64,000 nt of DNA, from the NCBI GenBank assembly GCA_034409565.1, contig DAOUMS010000022.1, positions 142,479 through 206,478 on the forward strand, written 5' to 3'. The stretch's first letter is position 1, and the number at the start of each line of letters is the position of its first letter. This document shows positions 9,791-19,007 of this stretch, in pieces. Made by a program: the position numbers and the translations under genes. This stretch comes from E44-bin89 sp034409565. GTDB taxonomy: Bacteria > Chloroflexota > Dehalococcoidia > Dehalococcoidales > RBG-16-60-22. The notes under the pieces were generated by a model. The model was not told where the DNA came from. It saw only the letters and a list, made by a program, of their open reading frames with translations, and made no database searches.

Positions 9791-10261
9791 ATGCCTTTAG
9801 TTGGCATGGTCATGGGTTCCAGGTCAGACACAGCCGCCCTCAAACCGGCTCTGGAGATACTGGCACAGCTTGGTATTGACCACGAGGTCAATGTTATTTC
9901 GGCGCACCGTACTCCGGAGAAAGCCCGCCAGTACGGCATGACCGCCCATGAGCGCGGCATTGAAGTTATCATCGCCGCCGCCGGAGGCGCCGCCCACCTG
10001 CCCGGTGTCCTGGCCAGCTGGTCTACCCTGCCGGTTATCGGCGTACCGCTCGCCTCCGGTGAACTGAAAGGCGTTGATGCCCTCTACTCAATTGTCCAGA
10101 TGCCGGCGGGGATACCGGTCGCCTGTGTGGCCGTTGGCACTGCTGGCGTCAAGAATGCCGCCTATCTGGCCGCCGAAATTCTGGGTATCAAACATGAGAG
10201 TATCAGCCAGGCTTACGCCAAATACCGGCGCGAACTGCAAGGAGAAAAGGACCAACCATGA
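9791..10261 (+). CDS. purE: N5-carboxyaminoimidazole ribonucleotide mutase
   Basis: Moves the carboxyl group of N5-CAIR to give CAIR in purine synthesis. The class I PurE signature is clear: GMVMGSRSD at the N-terminus, ISAHRTPE, and AAAGGAAHLPGVLA. No purK lies in the window. 156 aa. It sits 20 bp after purD behind AAGGGGTGAGG, almost the same leader as the one before the purD AUA codon. Confidence 0.96.
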   Translation: MPLVGMVMGSRSDTAALKPALEILAQLGIDHEVNVISAHRTPEKARQYGMTAHERGIEVIIAAAGGAAHLPGVLASWSTLPVIGVPLASGELKGVDALYSIVQMPAGIPVACVAVGTAGVKNAAYLAAEILGIKHESISQAYAKYRRELQGEKDQP

Positions 10262-10327
10262 GTGCTACCAATACAATCCAGGCTCGCCGGTTCACTTGGG
10301 GAACCGACGAGCCAAGAGGGCAAAAAG

Positions 10328-11677
10328 ATGATTGAACGCTATTCCCGCCCCAGGATGAAACGGGTGTGGTCAGAGGAAAACAAGTTCAACAAGTGGCTGG
10401 AAGTGGAGATTGCCGTCTGCGATGCCTGGGCAGAGATTGGCGTCGTGCCCCGCGAGGCTATCACCAAAATCAAGCTGGCCAAGTGCAACCTGAAGCGCAT
10501 GGAAGAGATTCTCTCGGAAACCCGCCACGATATGACCGCGTTCCTTGGTTCGGTGGCGGAGAGCCTGGGCGAGGAATCGCGCTTTATCCACCTCGGACTG
10601 ACCTCATCAGACGTCATGGACACGGCGCTCAGCCTGCAACTGGTGGAGGCCACCGAACTGCTTACCGAAGATGTGAAAGAACTCATCGCAGTGCTGGCAC
10701 ACAAGGCCATGGAGCATAAATATACCCCCATGATCGGGCGCACCCATGGCATTCATGCCGAGCCGATTACCTTTGGCCTGAAGCTCTCGATATGGGTGGA
10801 AGAGATGAGGCGCAACCTGCAGCGCCTCGGCGAGGCCAAAAAAGCCATCGCCGTGGGCAAGATATCCGGCGCGGTCGGCACCTATGCCACTGTCCCGCCA
10901 GGAGTGGAACAGCGGGCCTGCCGCAAACTTGGTCTGCTCCCGGCACCGGTATCAAACCAGATATTGCAGCGCGACCGCCATGCCCAGTTTATGACCACAC
11001 TGGCGCTCATCGCCAGCTCAATGGAAAAATTCGCCACCGAGATAAGAGGACTCCAGAGAACAGAGGTCGGCGAAGTGGGTGAGCCTTTCGGCACCGGCCA
11101 GACCGGTTCCTCGGCCATGCCCCACAAGCGCAATCCGGAACTCTGCGAGCGTATCAGCGGCCTGGCCCGGCTGGTCAGGGGCTATGCCCTGACCGCCATG
11201 GAAAACATCGCCCTCTGGCACGAGCGTGATATCAGCCACTCCTCCACCGAACGTGTTATCCTGCCCGATGCCTGCCTGCTGGTTGATTACTGCCTGTCCC
11301 TATTGGCCTCCATAATCAAGGGGATGCAGGTTTTCCCGCAACGCATGAAAAAGAACATGGAACTCACCAAAGGCCTTGTCTTCTCCCAGCGGGTGATGCT
11401 GGCGCTCATTGACAAAGGCCTTTCCCGACAGAAAGCGTATGAGCTGGTGCAGCGTAACGCGATGAAGTCATGGAAGGGAAACAAAGACTTCCTCAATCTG
11501 CTAAAAGCCGACCCTGAGGTCGTAGAGACTCTGCCTCAGCCAGAACTTGAATCCCTGTTTGACTACCAGTACTACCTGAGGCACGTTGATGAAATCTTTG
11601 AGCGATTGGGGTTAACCAAAGCGCAGTGGAAAAGCGCCATAGCGGAACCAACCAACCTGGGGCCAATGTCCCTCTAA
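10328..11677 (+). CDS. purB: Adenylosuccinate lyase
   Basis: Cleaves SAICAR to AICAR and adenylosuccinate to AMP. The fumarase/aspartase-superfamily signature GSSAMPHKRNPE is present, as are TSSDVMDTALSLQL and the active-site GRTHGIHAEP. I chose ATG 10328 (MIERYSRPRMKRVW), the family's usual N-terminus, with GAGGG eight bases upstream. An upstream in-frame GTG at 10262 would add 22 unrelated residues. 449 aa. It lies between purE and an NTF2-like gene in the pur cluster. Confidence 0.96.
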   Translation: MIERYSRPRMKRVWSEENKFNKWLEVEIAVCDAWAEIGVVPREAITKIKLAKCNLKRMEEILSETRHDMTAFLGSVAESLGEESRFIHLGLTSSDVMDTALSLQLVEATELLTEDVKELIAVLAHKAMEHKYTPMIGRTHGIHAEPITFGLKLSIWVEEMRRNLQRLGEAKKAIAVGKISGAVGTYATVPPGVEQRACRKLGLLPAPVSNQILQRDRHAQFMTTLALIASSMEKFATEIRGLQRTEVGEVGEPFGTGQTGSSAMPHKRNPELCERISGLARLVRGYALTAMENIALWHERDISHSSTERVILPDACLLVDYCLSLLASIIKGMQVFPQRMKKNMELTKGLVFSQRVMLALIDKGLSRQKAYELVQRNAMKSWKGNKDFLNLLKADPEVVETLPQPELESLFDYQYYLRHVDEIFERLGLTKAQWKSAIAEPTNLGPMSL

Positions 11678-11700
11678 TACGTATCGGAAGAGGTTGAGGC

Positions 11701-12156
11701 ATGATGCCGGATAAAGAACCAACAGACGAGCTCCGTCGGGTGGCCATGACGCTGGACAACGCCATCGAAAATAGAAGACTGGACGCGGTCTTACCCTGCT
11801 TTGCCGACGACTGTGAAATCGAACTGCTGCGCCACAGCCTCTATGGAAAAGCCGGTGTGGAAAAATGGTTTGACTGGCTGTTCAAGAACATCAGGCAGAT
11901 CAAGTTTCAACCCGTCAAAATCATGGTGGAGGGTAACATTCTGTTCGAGGAATTCATCCTCCGGGCACGACTGCAAAGCGGACCGGAGATAAAGTCAAAA
12001 CAGGCCGAAGTCCTCGTCTTTGAGAACGATAAAATTAAAAGCCTGCGCCTCTACTTCGACAGGCTCGACTTTGCCGATACGGTAGCCAGAGACCCGGTAA
12101 GCAAAGCCGTGGTGAGCCGGGTCATCAAGAAGTCACTTGAGGGCCTGACCGATTAA
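11701..12156 (+). CDS. NTF2/SnoaL-like fold protein
   Basis: Small 151 aa protein with the pattern of the NTF2-like superfamily: a helical N-terminus (VAMTLDNAIENRRLDAVLPCFADDCEIELL) leading to a curved sheet (YGKAGVEKWFDWLF, ILFEEFILRARL, VLVFENDKIKSLRLYFD). It resembles SnoaL-like polyketide-cyclase/isomerase relatives, but no catalytic residues can be fixed. It is co-directional, 23 bp after purB and 26 bp before purC, so very likely co-transcribed. No link to purine synthesis is evident. The function is unknown. Confidence 0.72.
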   Translation: MMPDKEPTDELRRVAMTLDNAIENRRLDAVLPCFADDCEIELLRHSLYGKAGVEKWFDWLFKNIRQIKFQPVKIMVEGNILFEEFILRARLQSGPEIKSKQAEVLVFENDKIKSLRLYFDRLDFADTVARDPVSKAVVSRVIKKSLEGLTD

Positions 12157-12182
12157 ACTCGAAATATTCAGGAGATTAGACT

Positions 12183-13100
12183 ATGGCAAATGATTCATCA
12201 TTGCTTAAAGAAGCAGACCTCCCCTTGCCACTATTTATCAGGGGCAAGGTGCGTGATACTTACGACCTGGGCAATCACCTGCTTATCATCGCCACCGACC
12301 GCATCTCCGCCTTTGATTTTGTCCTGCCAAGTGCTATTCCACACAAGGGCTTCGTCCTGAACCAGCTGTCCGTTTTCTGGTTCCGGCAGACAGCCGAAAT
12401 CATGGCCAACCATCTGGTGGAGGCGATTGAAGATATACACAGCCTGGACACGTACCTGCCCGCGGAAGACCGCTTCCCCTACCCTGCCTATCTAATCGGA
12501 CGCTCCATGGTGGTGAAAAAAGTAAAGCGCCTTCCGATTGAATGCGTCGTGCGCGGCTATCTGGCCGGCTCCGGCTGGGCGGAATACCAGCAATGTGGCA
12601 AAGTGGCCGGTTTCTCATTGCCTCGGGGGCTTAAGGAAAGCCAGAGGCTACCGGAGCCGTTGTTCACCCCGACGACCAAGGCAGAAACCGGACATGACCT
12701 GCCCATCACCATGGAGGAAATCATTAAGCTGGTGGGCGAAAAAAAGGCCGGGGAAATAGAAGCGAAAAGCATCGCCATTTACAATTACGCGCGGGAATAC
12801 GCCGCCAGACGGGGCATAATCATCGCTGATACCAAGATGGAGTTCGGCCTTGAAGAAGACCGCCTCATTCTGATTGACGAACTGCTGACACCTGATTCAT
12901 CGCGGATATGGGACGCTGCACTGTACCAGGTAGGTCAGGCGCAGCCCAGCTATGACAAACAGCCACTCCGCGACTGGCTGGTGGCTTCGGGATGGGACAA
13001 AGAGCCACCGGCACCACCACTGCCCCCCGATGTTGCGGTCGCAACGTCCCACCAGTACATCCAGGCCTACGAGAGAATCACCGGCCGGGTACTCAAATAG
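12183..13100 (+). CDS. purC: SAICAR synthase (phosphoribosylaminoimidazole-succinocarboxamide synthase)
   Basis: Joins CAIR and aspartate with ATP to form SAICAR. Family motifs are visible: GKVRDTYDLG near the N-terminus, LIIATDRISAFD, IECVVRGYLAGSGW, and the C-terminal DTKMEFG and DELLTPDSSRIW. 305 aa, the longer form typical of many bacteria. ATG 12183 follows CAGGAGATTAGACT. Its substrate comes from PurE and its product goes to PurB, both encoded just upstream. Confidence 0.96.
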   Translation: MANDSSLLKEADLPLPLFIRGKVRDTYDLGNHLLIIATDRISAFDFVLPSAIPHKGFVLNQLSVFWFRQTAEIMANHLVEAIEDIHSLDTYLPAEDRFPYPAYLIGRSMVVKKVKRLPIECVVRGYLAGSGWAEYQQCGKVAGFSLPRGLKESQRLPEPLFTPTTKAETGHDLPITMEEIIKLVGEKKAGEIEAKSIAIYNYAREYAARRGIIIADTKMEFGLEEDRLILIDELLTPDSSRIWDAALYQVGQAQPSYDKQPLRDWLVASGWDKEPPAPPLPPDVAVATSHQYIQAYERITGRVLK

Positions 13101-13322
13101 CTATCTACCGGGCATTCAACAAAGCGAGACATGACCAGCCGCCAGCGCCTCCAGCTTTCTTACCTAGCCGTACCAGCCAAAGCTGTGATAAAATATAAAC
13201 GGTAGAGCTCGGCTCTGTAAGGTGGCTGATAGCATCTGATTGACCAGAATAACCGGAAAGCCTTTTTATTTCACCGGTCAGCCGCTTTAGTTTAAACATT
13301 TGGGGTTCATCACGGGGAGGTT

Positions 13323-15650
13323 ATGAGATATTCCCCTCTGCAAGTTGATACCAGGGCCAGACTGCGCATTGAGGTCAAGGGCATAGTACAGGGGGTCGGC
13401 TTCCGACCTTTTGTCTACCGGCTAGCCAAGAACTGCCACCTGACTGGCTGGGTACGCAATACCTCCGGCAACGTGACCATTGAGGTGGAGGGGCCTGAAG
13501 AAAGCGTCCGCCGGTTTCTAGTTCTCCTCAGAGAAAAAACGCCCCCCGCCGCCCGCGTTCAGGATGTTACCACCCAGAAACTAACCGCCAAAGGTGATAT
13601 TGATTTTACCATCAGAAAAAGCCAGCCTGAGGCGGGGAAATACCAGCCGGTCTCCCCTGACCTGGCCACCTGCCCCGAATGTCTGCAAGAGGTCTTTCAG
13701 CCGGAAAACCGCCGCTATCTCTATCCCTTCACCAACTGTACCAACTGCGGCCCCCGCTTCACCATCATCCGGGACATTCCCTATGACCGCCCGAAGACTA
13801 CCATGAGCCGTTTCACCATGTGCCCGGAGTGCCAGGCGGAGTATGACGACCCGCTTGACCGCCGCTTTCATGCCCAGCCCAACGCCTGCCCGAGGTGCGG
13901 CCCCGGCCTGCAACTGGTGGACAGCGATGGTATTCCAGTGAACGACCAAGACCCACTCCGTAAAGCAGCCGAACTTCTCCAGCGGGGCTATATCATCGCC
14001 GTCAAGGGCCTGGGCGGCTTTCAGCTTGCTTGTGATGCTACCAACCGGGAGGTCGTAGCGCGCCTCAGAGAGCGGAAAAAGCGACCCGCCAAACCGTTTG
14101 CCCTCATGATGGCCTCCATTGCCGAAATCGAAAAACACGGCTGCGTTTCACCTGAAGAAGCCGAATTGCTGCTCTCGCCAAATGCGCCCATCGTCCTGTT
14201 GCGGTGGCGGAAAGATGTCTCCAGTGTAACGCCGCTGGTCGCGGAAAATAATAAATATCTCGGTGTCATGCTGCCCTATACGCCGCTGCACCATATCCTG
14301 CTTCACCATGTGGCACGACCGCTGGTCATGACCAGCGGCAACCTCAGCGAGGAACCAATCTGCCAGGATAACGATGAAGCCCTGCGCCGACTCCACGGCA
14401 TTGCCGACTATTTCCTGCTGCACAACCGGGATATACACGCCCGCTACGATGACAGCGTTTACCTCGTAGAAAAAGATAAACCGCGCGCCATCAGGCGCGC
14501 CCGCGGCTACGCCCCGTCTCCCATCCACCTCCCCTTCAAGGCCAGGCAGGTGCTGGCCTGCGGCACCGAGGAGAAAAACAGCTTCTGCCTGACCAGAGAT
14601 GAAAACGCCTTCCTGAGCCAGCACATCGGCGACATGGATAATGAAGAGACACAGGAGCATTTTGAAAATACTATCGACCTCTACCAGCGACTGTTCCGCG
14701 TCCAGCCGGAAATCATCGCCCATGACCTGCACCCTGAGTATCTGTCCACTAAATACGCTCGGCAATATGCCGCGTCTAAAGGGTTAAAAACAATCGGCAT
14801 ACAGCACCATCATGCCCATGTTGTCAGTTGCCTGGTGGAAAATGAGTTCCGAGAGCCGGTCATCGGTGTCGCCTTCGATGGCGTGGGCTACGGCACCGAT
14901 GGCGACCTCTGGGGTGGCGAATTCCTGGTCGCTGACTGGGGCAGTTTCGAGCGCGCCGCCCATCTGGAATATGTGCCGATGCCGGGCGGAGTTGCTGCCA
15001 TTCGCCGGCCATACCGCATGGCGCTCAGCTATATCTATACGCTCCTCGGCGAAGAGACGCCACTGGAAGGCCTCCCCATCATGAGTAAAATAACGGCCGA
15101 TGAAGTTAATATTGTTAAAGCCCAGCTGGGGCGGAGGTTTAACTCACCGCTTACCTCCGGGGCGGGGCGGCTTTTTGACGCGGTATCCGCACTGGCCGGC
15201 GTCCGGGGGCAGATTGACTACGAGGCACAGGCCGCTATCGAGCTGGAAATGCTTGCCCCCGATGATTTAACCCGGTTTAAACCCTACCCGTTCGTCATAT
15301 CCAGAGATGAAAAACCAGCCATAATTAAACTGAAAGAGCTTATTTCCGCCGTGCTCAATGATGTCCAAAATGGCATCAAGCCAGACGTCATCTCTGCCCG
15401 GTTCCATAAAACAATGGCCCAGATTATTCTGGAGACCTGCCGCTTGATTTCACCGCCGTCCGGCCGGAAAACGGTGGCCTTGAGCGGCGGCGTTTTTCAG
15501 AATCGCCGGTTTTTTAATCTAGCGATTGATGCTCTGGAAAAGGAAGGGTTTCAGGTATTGAGCCACCATACGGTACCATGTAATGATGGCGGCATTTCTC
15601 TGGGACAAGCAGCAATTGCCAGTTATAAAGAGCTGAATAAAATAGAGTAA
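13323..15650 (+). CDS. hypF: Carbamoyltransferase HypF (hydrogenase maturation)
   Basis: Makes the thiocarbamate precursor of the CN ligands of [NiFe] hydrogenase from carbamoyl phosphate. Domains in order: acylphosphatase-like (GIVQGVGFRPFVYRLA, from about 20), two zinc-finger blocks (CPECLQ...CTNCGP and CPECQA...CPRCGP), the YrdC-like nucleotide-binding domain (about 210-390), and the Kae1-like domain with the metal-binding HHHAHVVSC. 775 aa is a normal length. ATG follows GGGGAGGTT. First gene of the hyp operon; the 222 bp upstream of it carry no other gene that I can see. Confidence 0.96.
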   Translation: MRYSPLQVDTRARLRIEVKGIVQGVGFRPFVYRLAKNCHLTGWVRNTSGNVTIEVEGPEESVRRFLVLLREKTPPAARVQDVTTQKLTAKGDIDFTIRKSQPEAGKYQPVSPDLATCPECLQEVFQPENRRYLYPFTNCTNCGPRFTIIRDIPYDRPKTTMSRFTMCPECQAEYDDPLDRRFHAQPNACPRCGPGLQLVDSDGIPVNDQDPLRKAAELLQRGYIIAVKGLGGFQLACDATNREVVARLRERKKRPAKPFALMMASIAEIEKHGCVSPEEAELLLSPNAPIVLLRWRKDVSSVTPLVAENNKYLGVMLPYTPLHHILLHHVARPLVMTSGNLSEEPICQDNDEALRRLHGIADYFLLHNRDIHARYDDSVYLVEKDKPRAIRRARGYAPSPIHLPFKARQVLACGTEEKNSFCLTRDENAFLSQHIGDMDNEETQEHFENTIDLYQRLFRVQPEIIAHDLHPEYLSTKYARQYAASKGLKTIGIQHHHAHVVSCLVENEFREPVIGVAFDGVGYGTDGDLWGGEFLVADWGSFERAAHLEYVPMPGGVAAIRRPYRMALSYIYTLLGEETPLEGLPIMSKITADEVNIVKAQLGRRFNSPLTSGAGRLFDAVSALAGVRGQIDYEAQAAIELEMLAPDDLTRFKPYPFVISRDEKPAIIKLKELISAVLNDVQNGIKPDVISARFHKTMAQIILETCRLISPPSGRKTVALSGGVFQNRRFFNLAIDALEKEGFQVLSHHTVPCNDGGISLGQAAIASYKELNKIE

Positions 15651-15662
15651 GGAGTAAATCAC

Positions 15663-15890
15663 GTGTGCCTAGCCATACCAGCACGGATAAAATCGATAAA
15701 TGGCACCGAGGCCGAGGTTGAAATCGGCGGCATAATGCGCCAGATAAGTATTATGCTCACCCCTGAGGCCAGGATTGGCGATTACGTGCTTCTGCACGCC
15801 GGCTATGCCATCAATATTCTCGACCAGGCGCAGGCAGAGGAAACGCTGGCCATATTCGCCGAGATGAGCGAAATTATGGAGAAGGAATGA
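15663..15890 (+). CDS. hypC: Hydrogenase assembly chaperone HypC
   Basis: Small chaperone that works with HypD to deliver the Fe(CN)2CO group to the hydrogenase large subunit. It begins MCLAIPARI; Cys2 is the essential residue of the family, which fixes the GTG at 15663 as the start. GDYVLLHAGYAI is the second conserved block. 75 aa. Its TGA overlaps the hypD ATG (ATGA), so translation is coupled. Confidence 0.96.
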   Translation: MCLAIPARIKSINGTEAEVEIGGIMRQISIMLTPEARIGDYVLLHAGYAINILDQAQAEETLAIFAEMSEIMEKE

Positions 15891-16981
15891 AGTTAGTCAG
15901 CGAGTTCCGTCAGCCCGAGATGGCAGACGGTCTTGTCCACAGCATCAAGCGACATGCCGGCAAGAAAGCGCGTTTCATGGAGTTCTGCGGCGGCCATACC
16001 GTGTCCATTATGAAGTTTGGCCTCCGCCAGTTGCTACCGTCAACATTGACCCTTACCTCGGGGCCGGGGTGCCCGGTATGTGTCACGGACAACGCTGACC
16101 TTGATAAAGCCATTGCCCTGGCCTCTCTGCCCGATGTCATGGTGGCTTCATTCGGCGACATGGTGAGGGTGCCCGGCAGCCGTTCCAGCCTTCAGGAGGC
16201 TAAGGCAAACGGCGCCGACGTGCGCGTTGTCTATTCCACCCTCGATGCCCTTTCCTTAGCCAGGGAAAACCCGGAGAAATCGGTGGTATTCCTGGGCATC
16301 GGCTTTGAGACCACCGCCCCCACCGTTGCCGCCTCAGTCCTGCAAGCGGAGCGGGAGGGCCTGAAGAATTACTACGTGCTCTCCATGCACAAGCTCTGCC
16401 CGCCTGTAATCAGGGCGCTGCTGGACTCCGGCGAGGTCAACCTGCAGGGACTTATCTGCCCCGGCCACGTCAGCGCCGTCATCGGCTCAAGGCCGTGGGG
16501 GTTCATCGCCCGCGACTATGGGATACCCTGCGTTGTCTCCGGCTTCGAGCCACTGGATATACTGCAGTGCATTGACCTGCTGACAAAGCAGGTGGCCAAT
16601 GGCGAGGCTAAAGTAGAAATCGCCTACCGGCGCGGGGTCAGCCGGGAGGGAAACCAGACCGCCATCGGGATTATGGAACGAGTATTCGAGCCTGCTCCGG
16701 CACGCTGGCGCGGCTTCGGCGAGGTGGCCGGAAGCGGCCTCAAGCTGCGCTCTGAGTTCGCCCGCTTTGACGCCGAGCTGAACTTTGACTTTGACCCCGG
16801 CCCCACGGAGACCCCGAAGGGCTGTTTATGCGGAGAGGTGCTGCGGGGGGTTAAATCGCCCGGAGACTGCACACTGTTCCGCCATACCTGCACCCCGGCC
16901 AGCCCGGTGGGTCCCTGCATGGTCTCGGCTGAAGGCACCTGTGCCGCTTACTACCATTACGGTGAAGATGATGTCCGATAA
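15887..16981 (+). CDS. hypD: Hydrogenase formation protein HypD
   Basis: Fe-S scaffold on which the iron-cyanide-carbonyl unit of [NiFe] hydrogenase is built with HypC. Conserved Cys motifs are present: FCGGHTVSIMKFG (first Cys, with GGHT), GPGCPVCVT, and the C-terminal cluster GCLCGEVLRG, CTLFRHTCTP, GPCMVSAEGTCAAYY. 364 aa, the family length. It overlaps hypC by 4 bp and hypE by about 11 bp. Confidence 0.96.
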   Translation: MKLVSEFRQPEMADGLVHSIKRHAGKKARFMEFCGGHTVSIMKFGLRQLLPSTLTLTSGPGCPVCVTDNADLDKAIALASLPDVMVASFGDMVRVPGSRSSLQEAKANGADVRVVYSTLDALSLARENPEKSVVFLGIGFETTAPTVAASVLQAEREGLKNYYVLSMHKLCPPVIRALLDSGEVNLQGLICPGHVSAVIGSRPWGFIARDYGIPCVVSGFEPLDILQCIDLLTKQVANGEAKVEIAYRRGVSREGNQTAIGIMERVFEPAPARWRGFGEVAGSGLKLRSEFARFDAELNFDFDPGPTETPKGCLCGEVLRGVKSPGDCTLFRHTCTPASPVGPCMVSAEGTCAAYYHYGEDDVR

Positions 16982-17975
16982 GATTTTACTGGCCCACGGG
17001 AGCGGAGGCAGGCTGGCCCATGATATCATCCACAATAGTTTCCTTCCCGCGCTGTCCAACCCCTTTCTCACCCGGCTTGACGACTCGGCGGTGGTTGAAG
17101 CGGGGGGCAGGCTGGCCTTCACCACCGACAGCTACGTCGTCCAGCCCATCTTTTTCCCCGGCGGGGACATCGGCAAGCTCGCCGTCTGCGGCACCATAAA
17201 CGACCTAGCCATGGTAGGCGCTACACCCCACTACTTGAGCCTGGCTTTCATCATTGAAGAAGGTCTGCTGCTGAGCGACCTCGAAAAAGTGGTCGATTCA
17301 ATCAAAGAGACGGTCACAGCCGCCGGTGTGGTCGTGGTTACCGGCGATACCAAGGTGGTCAACCGCGGCACCGCCGATAAACTTTTCATCAATACCGCCG
17401 GTATCGGCACCATACCTGATGGGGTGAACATTTCCGGGCACAGCGCCCGACCGGGGGACGTGCTGCTCCTGAACGGTACCATTGGCGACCACGGTATCGC
17501 CGTGCTCAGCCAGCGCGAGGGGATTAATTTTACCACCAAATTAGAAAGCGACTGCGCTCCACTGCACGGCCTGGTGGCGGAGATGCTGGCGGCAAGCCAC
17601 AATATCCACTGCCTGCGCGACCCCACCCGCGGCGGCCTGGCCACCACGCTGAACGAAATCGCCGAGCAGTCGGGAGTAAGCATAAGGATATATGAAGAAA
17701 AAATACCGGTCCGGGAGGAGGTCGTCAGCGCCTGCGAGATGCTGGGTCTGGACCCGCTCTACGTGGCCAACGAGGGCAAGCTGGTGGCCGCCGTAGCCCC
17801 CGACGAGGCTGATAGCATCATGGAGCGGATGAAGAGGCATAAATACGGTCGAGACGCCGCCATCATCGGTGAGATAAAGGAGGAAAACCCGGGACGGGTG
17901 GTCATGAAGACCAGACTCGGTACCACACGCATTATTGATATGCTGGTCGGTGAGCCGCTGCCCAGGATATGCTAG
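16971..17975 (+). CDS. hypE: Hydrogenase expression/formation protein HypE
   Basis: Dehydrates the carbamoyl group received from HypF to thiocyanate. The C-terminal tail ends PRIC, and its final Cys is the carbamoylated residue. The N-terminus AHGSGGRLAHDII and DDSAVV match the family, as does GDTKVV. An in-frame ORF reaches back to 16785, but the family start is at MSDKILLAHG. ATG 16971 has GGTG at suitable spacing, and an adjacent ATG at 16968 is equally possible. 334 aa. It overlaps the hypD end. Confidence 0.95.
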   Translation: MSDKILLAHGSGGRLAHDIIHNSFLPALSNPFLTRLDDSAVVEAGGRLAFTTDSYVVQPIFFPGGDIGKLAVCGTINDLAMVGATPHYLSLAFIIEEGLLLSDLEKVVDSIKETVTAAGVVVVTGDTKVVNRGTADKLFINTAGIGTIPDGVNISGHSARPGDVLLLNGTIGDHGIAVLSQREGINFTTKLESDCAPLHGLVAEMLAASHNIHCLRDPTRGGLATTLNEIAEQSGVSIRIYEEKIPVREEVVSACEMLGLDPLYVANEGKLVAAVAPDEADSIMERMKRHKYGRDAAIIGEIKEENPGRVVMKTRLGTTRIIDMLVGEPLPRIC

Positions 17976-17977
17976 TT

Positions 17978-18319
17978 ATGCATGAGATGTCGGTAACCAT
18001 GAGCCTTTTAGACCTTGTCCTGGAGGAAGCCGCCAAAGCCGGCGCCAGCAAAATAGTCGGGGTAAATATCGTGCTCGGCGAGATGACCGGCATCATTGAC
18101 CACTATGTTCAGGCGAACTTTGAACTGCTCAGCCAGAACACGCCCGCGGAAGGAGCCGCACTTTCCTTTCGGAACATACCACGGCAGGCGCGCTGCCGAC
18201 ACTGCGCTCATTTATTTCAGCCCACCGACTTCGAATGGACCTGCCCGAAATGCCAGACAGCGGAAATCGAAATAACCGGCGGTAGTGAACTGTACGTCGA
18301 GAGTATTGAGGTGGAGTAA
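17978..18319 (+). CDS. hypA: Hydrogenase nickel-insertion protein HypA
   Basis: Nickel- and zinc-binding metallochaperone that supplies nickel with HypB. The family requires MHE at the N-terminus (His2 binds nickel), which fixes ATG 17978 (MHEMSVTMSLL) rather than the in-frame ATG at 17969. The zinc site is two CxxC pairs, CRHCAHLF and CPKCQTAE. 113 aa. It follows hypE by 2 bp and its TAA overlaps the ATG of hypB (TAATG). Confidence 0.96.
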   Translation: MHEMSVTMSLLDLVLEEAAKAGASKIVGVNIVLGEMTGIIDHYVQANFELLSQNTPAEGAALSFRNIPRQARCRHCAHLFQPTDFEWTCPKCQTAEIEITGGSELYVESIEVE

Positions 18320-18990
18320 TGGAAATTAAAGTATTGAAAGACATCCTGAATGCCAACAGCCAGATTGCAGAGCAGAACCGAAAGCTGCTCACCAGCAAAC
18401 GCGTCATGACCATCAACCTTATGTCCTCACCGGGTTCCGGGAAAACAACGCTTATTCTGAGGACAGTCGAGGCACTCAAGGGCAAGGCCCGCATTGCCGT
18501 AATTGAAGGCGACGTCAGTTCCAGCATTGACACCGAGAAGCTGAGCCAGGCCGGAATTACCGCCATCCAGATAAATACCGGCGGTGCCTGCCATCTGGAC
18601 GCCAGCATGGTGAATTCGGGGCTGGCCAACCTTCCCCTTGATGACATTGACATCCTTTTCATTGAAAACGTGGGCAACCTCATCTGCCCCGGCGGCTTTG
18701 ACCTCGGTGAGTACCTCAGGGTGGTCATTCTCAGCACACCCGAGGGCGATGATAAACCGCACAAGTACCCGTTGCTCTTCACCCAGGCCAAGGCGCTGCT
18801 GGTAAATAAATCCGACCTGCTGCCACACGTCGGATTTGACCTGGCCGCTTTCACCCGCGCCTTCAAAGGTCTCAATCAAGAAGCCGCCCTTTTCACCGTC
18901 TCCGGACTTACCGGTGAAGGCATCGATGAATGGGTGAAATGGGTCATGGATAATCTAAATAAGATGCGCGCCCTGAAGCCGGTAAAATAG
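18319..18990 (+). CDS. hypB: Hydrogenase nickel-insertion GTPase HypB
   Basis: SIMIBI-class GTPase that drives nickel delivery. The P-loop SSPGSGKTT is at residues 36-44; EGDVSSSIDTEK, the switch region with CHLDA, and NKSDLLPHVGFD (guanine specificity) are all visible. It lacks the His-rich N-terminal stretch and the CxxCGC motif seen in some HypB proteins, so it is a minimal form. 223 aa. No hydrogenase structural genes are in this window, so the enzyme it serves lies elsewhere. Confidence 0.95.
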   Translation: MEIKVLKDILNANSQIAEQNRKLLTSKRVMTINLMSSPGSGKTTLILRTVEALKGKARIAVIEGDVSSSIDTEKLSQAGITAIQINTGGACHLDASMVNSGLANLPLDDIDILFIENVGNLICPGGFDLGEYLRVVILSTPEGDDKPHKYPLLFTQAKALLVNKSDLLPHVGFDLAAFTRAFKGLNQEAALFTVSGLTGEGIDEWVKWVMDNLNKMRALKPVK

Positions 18991-19007
18991 ACAGGCGGAG
19001 CACAGCG

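Noticed and set aside
10258..10335. 25-codon ORF between purE and purB with AAGGAG upstream
   Set aside because: Overlaps the purE stop and the purB start, composition unremarkable, no recognisable role; could only be a coupling ORF.
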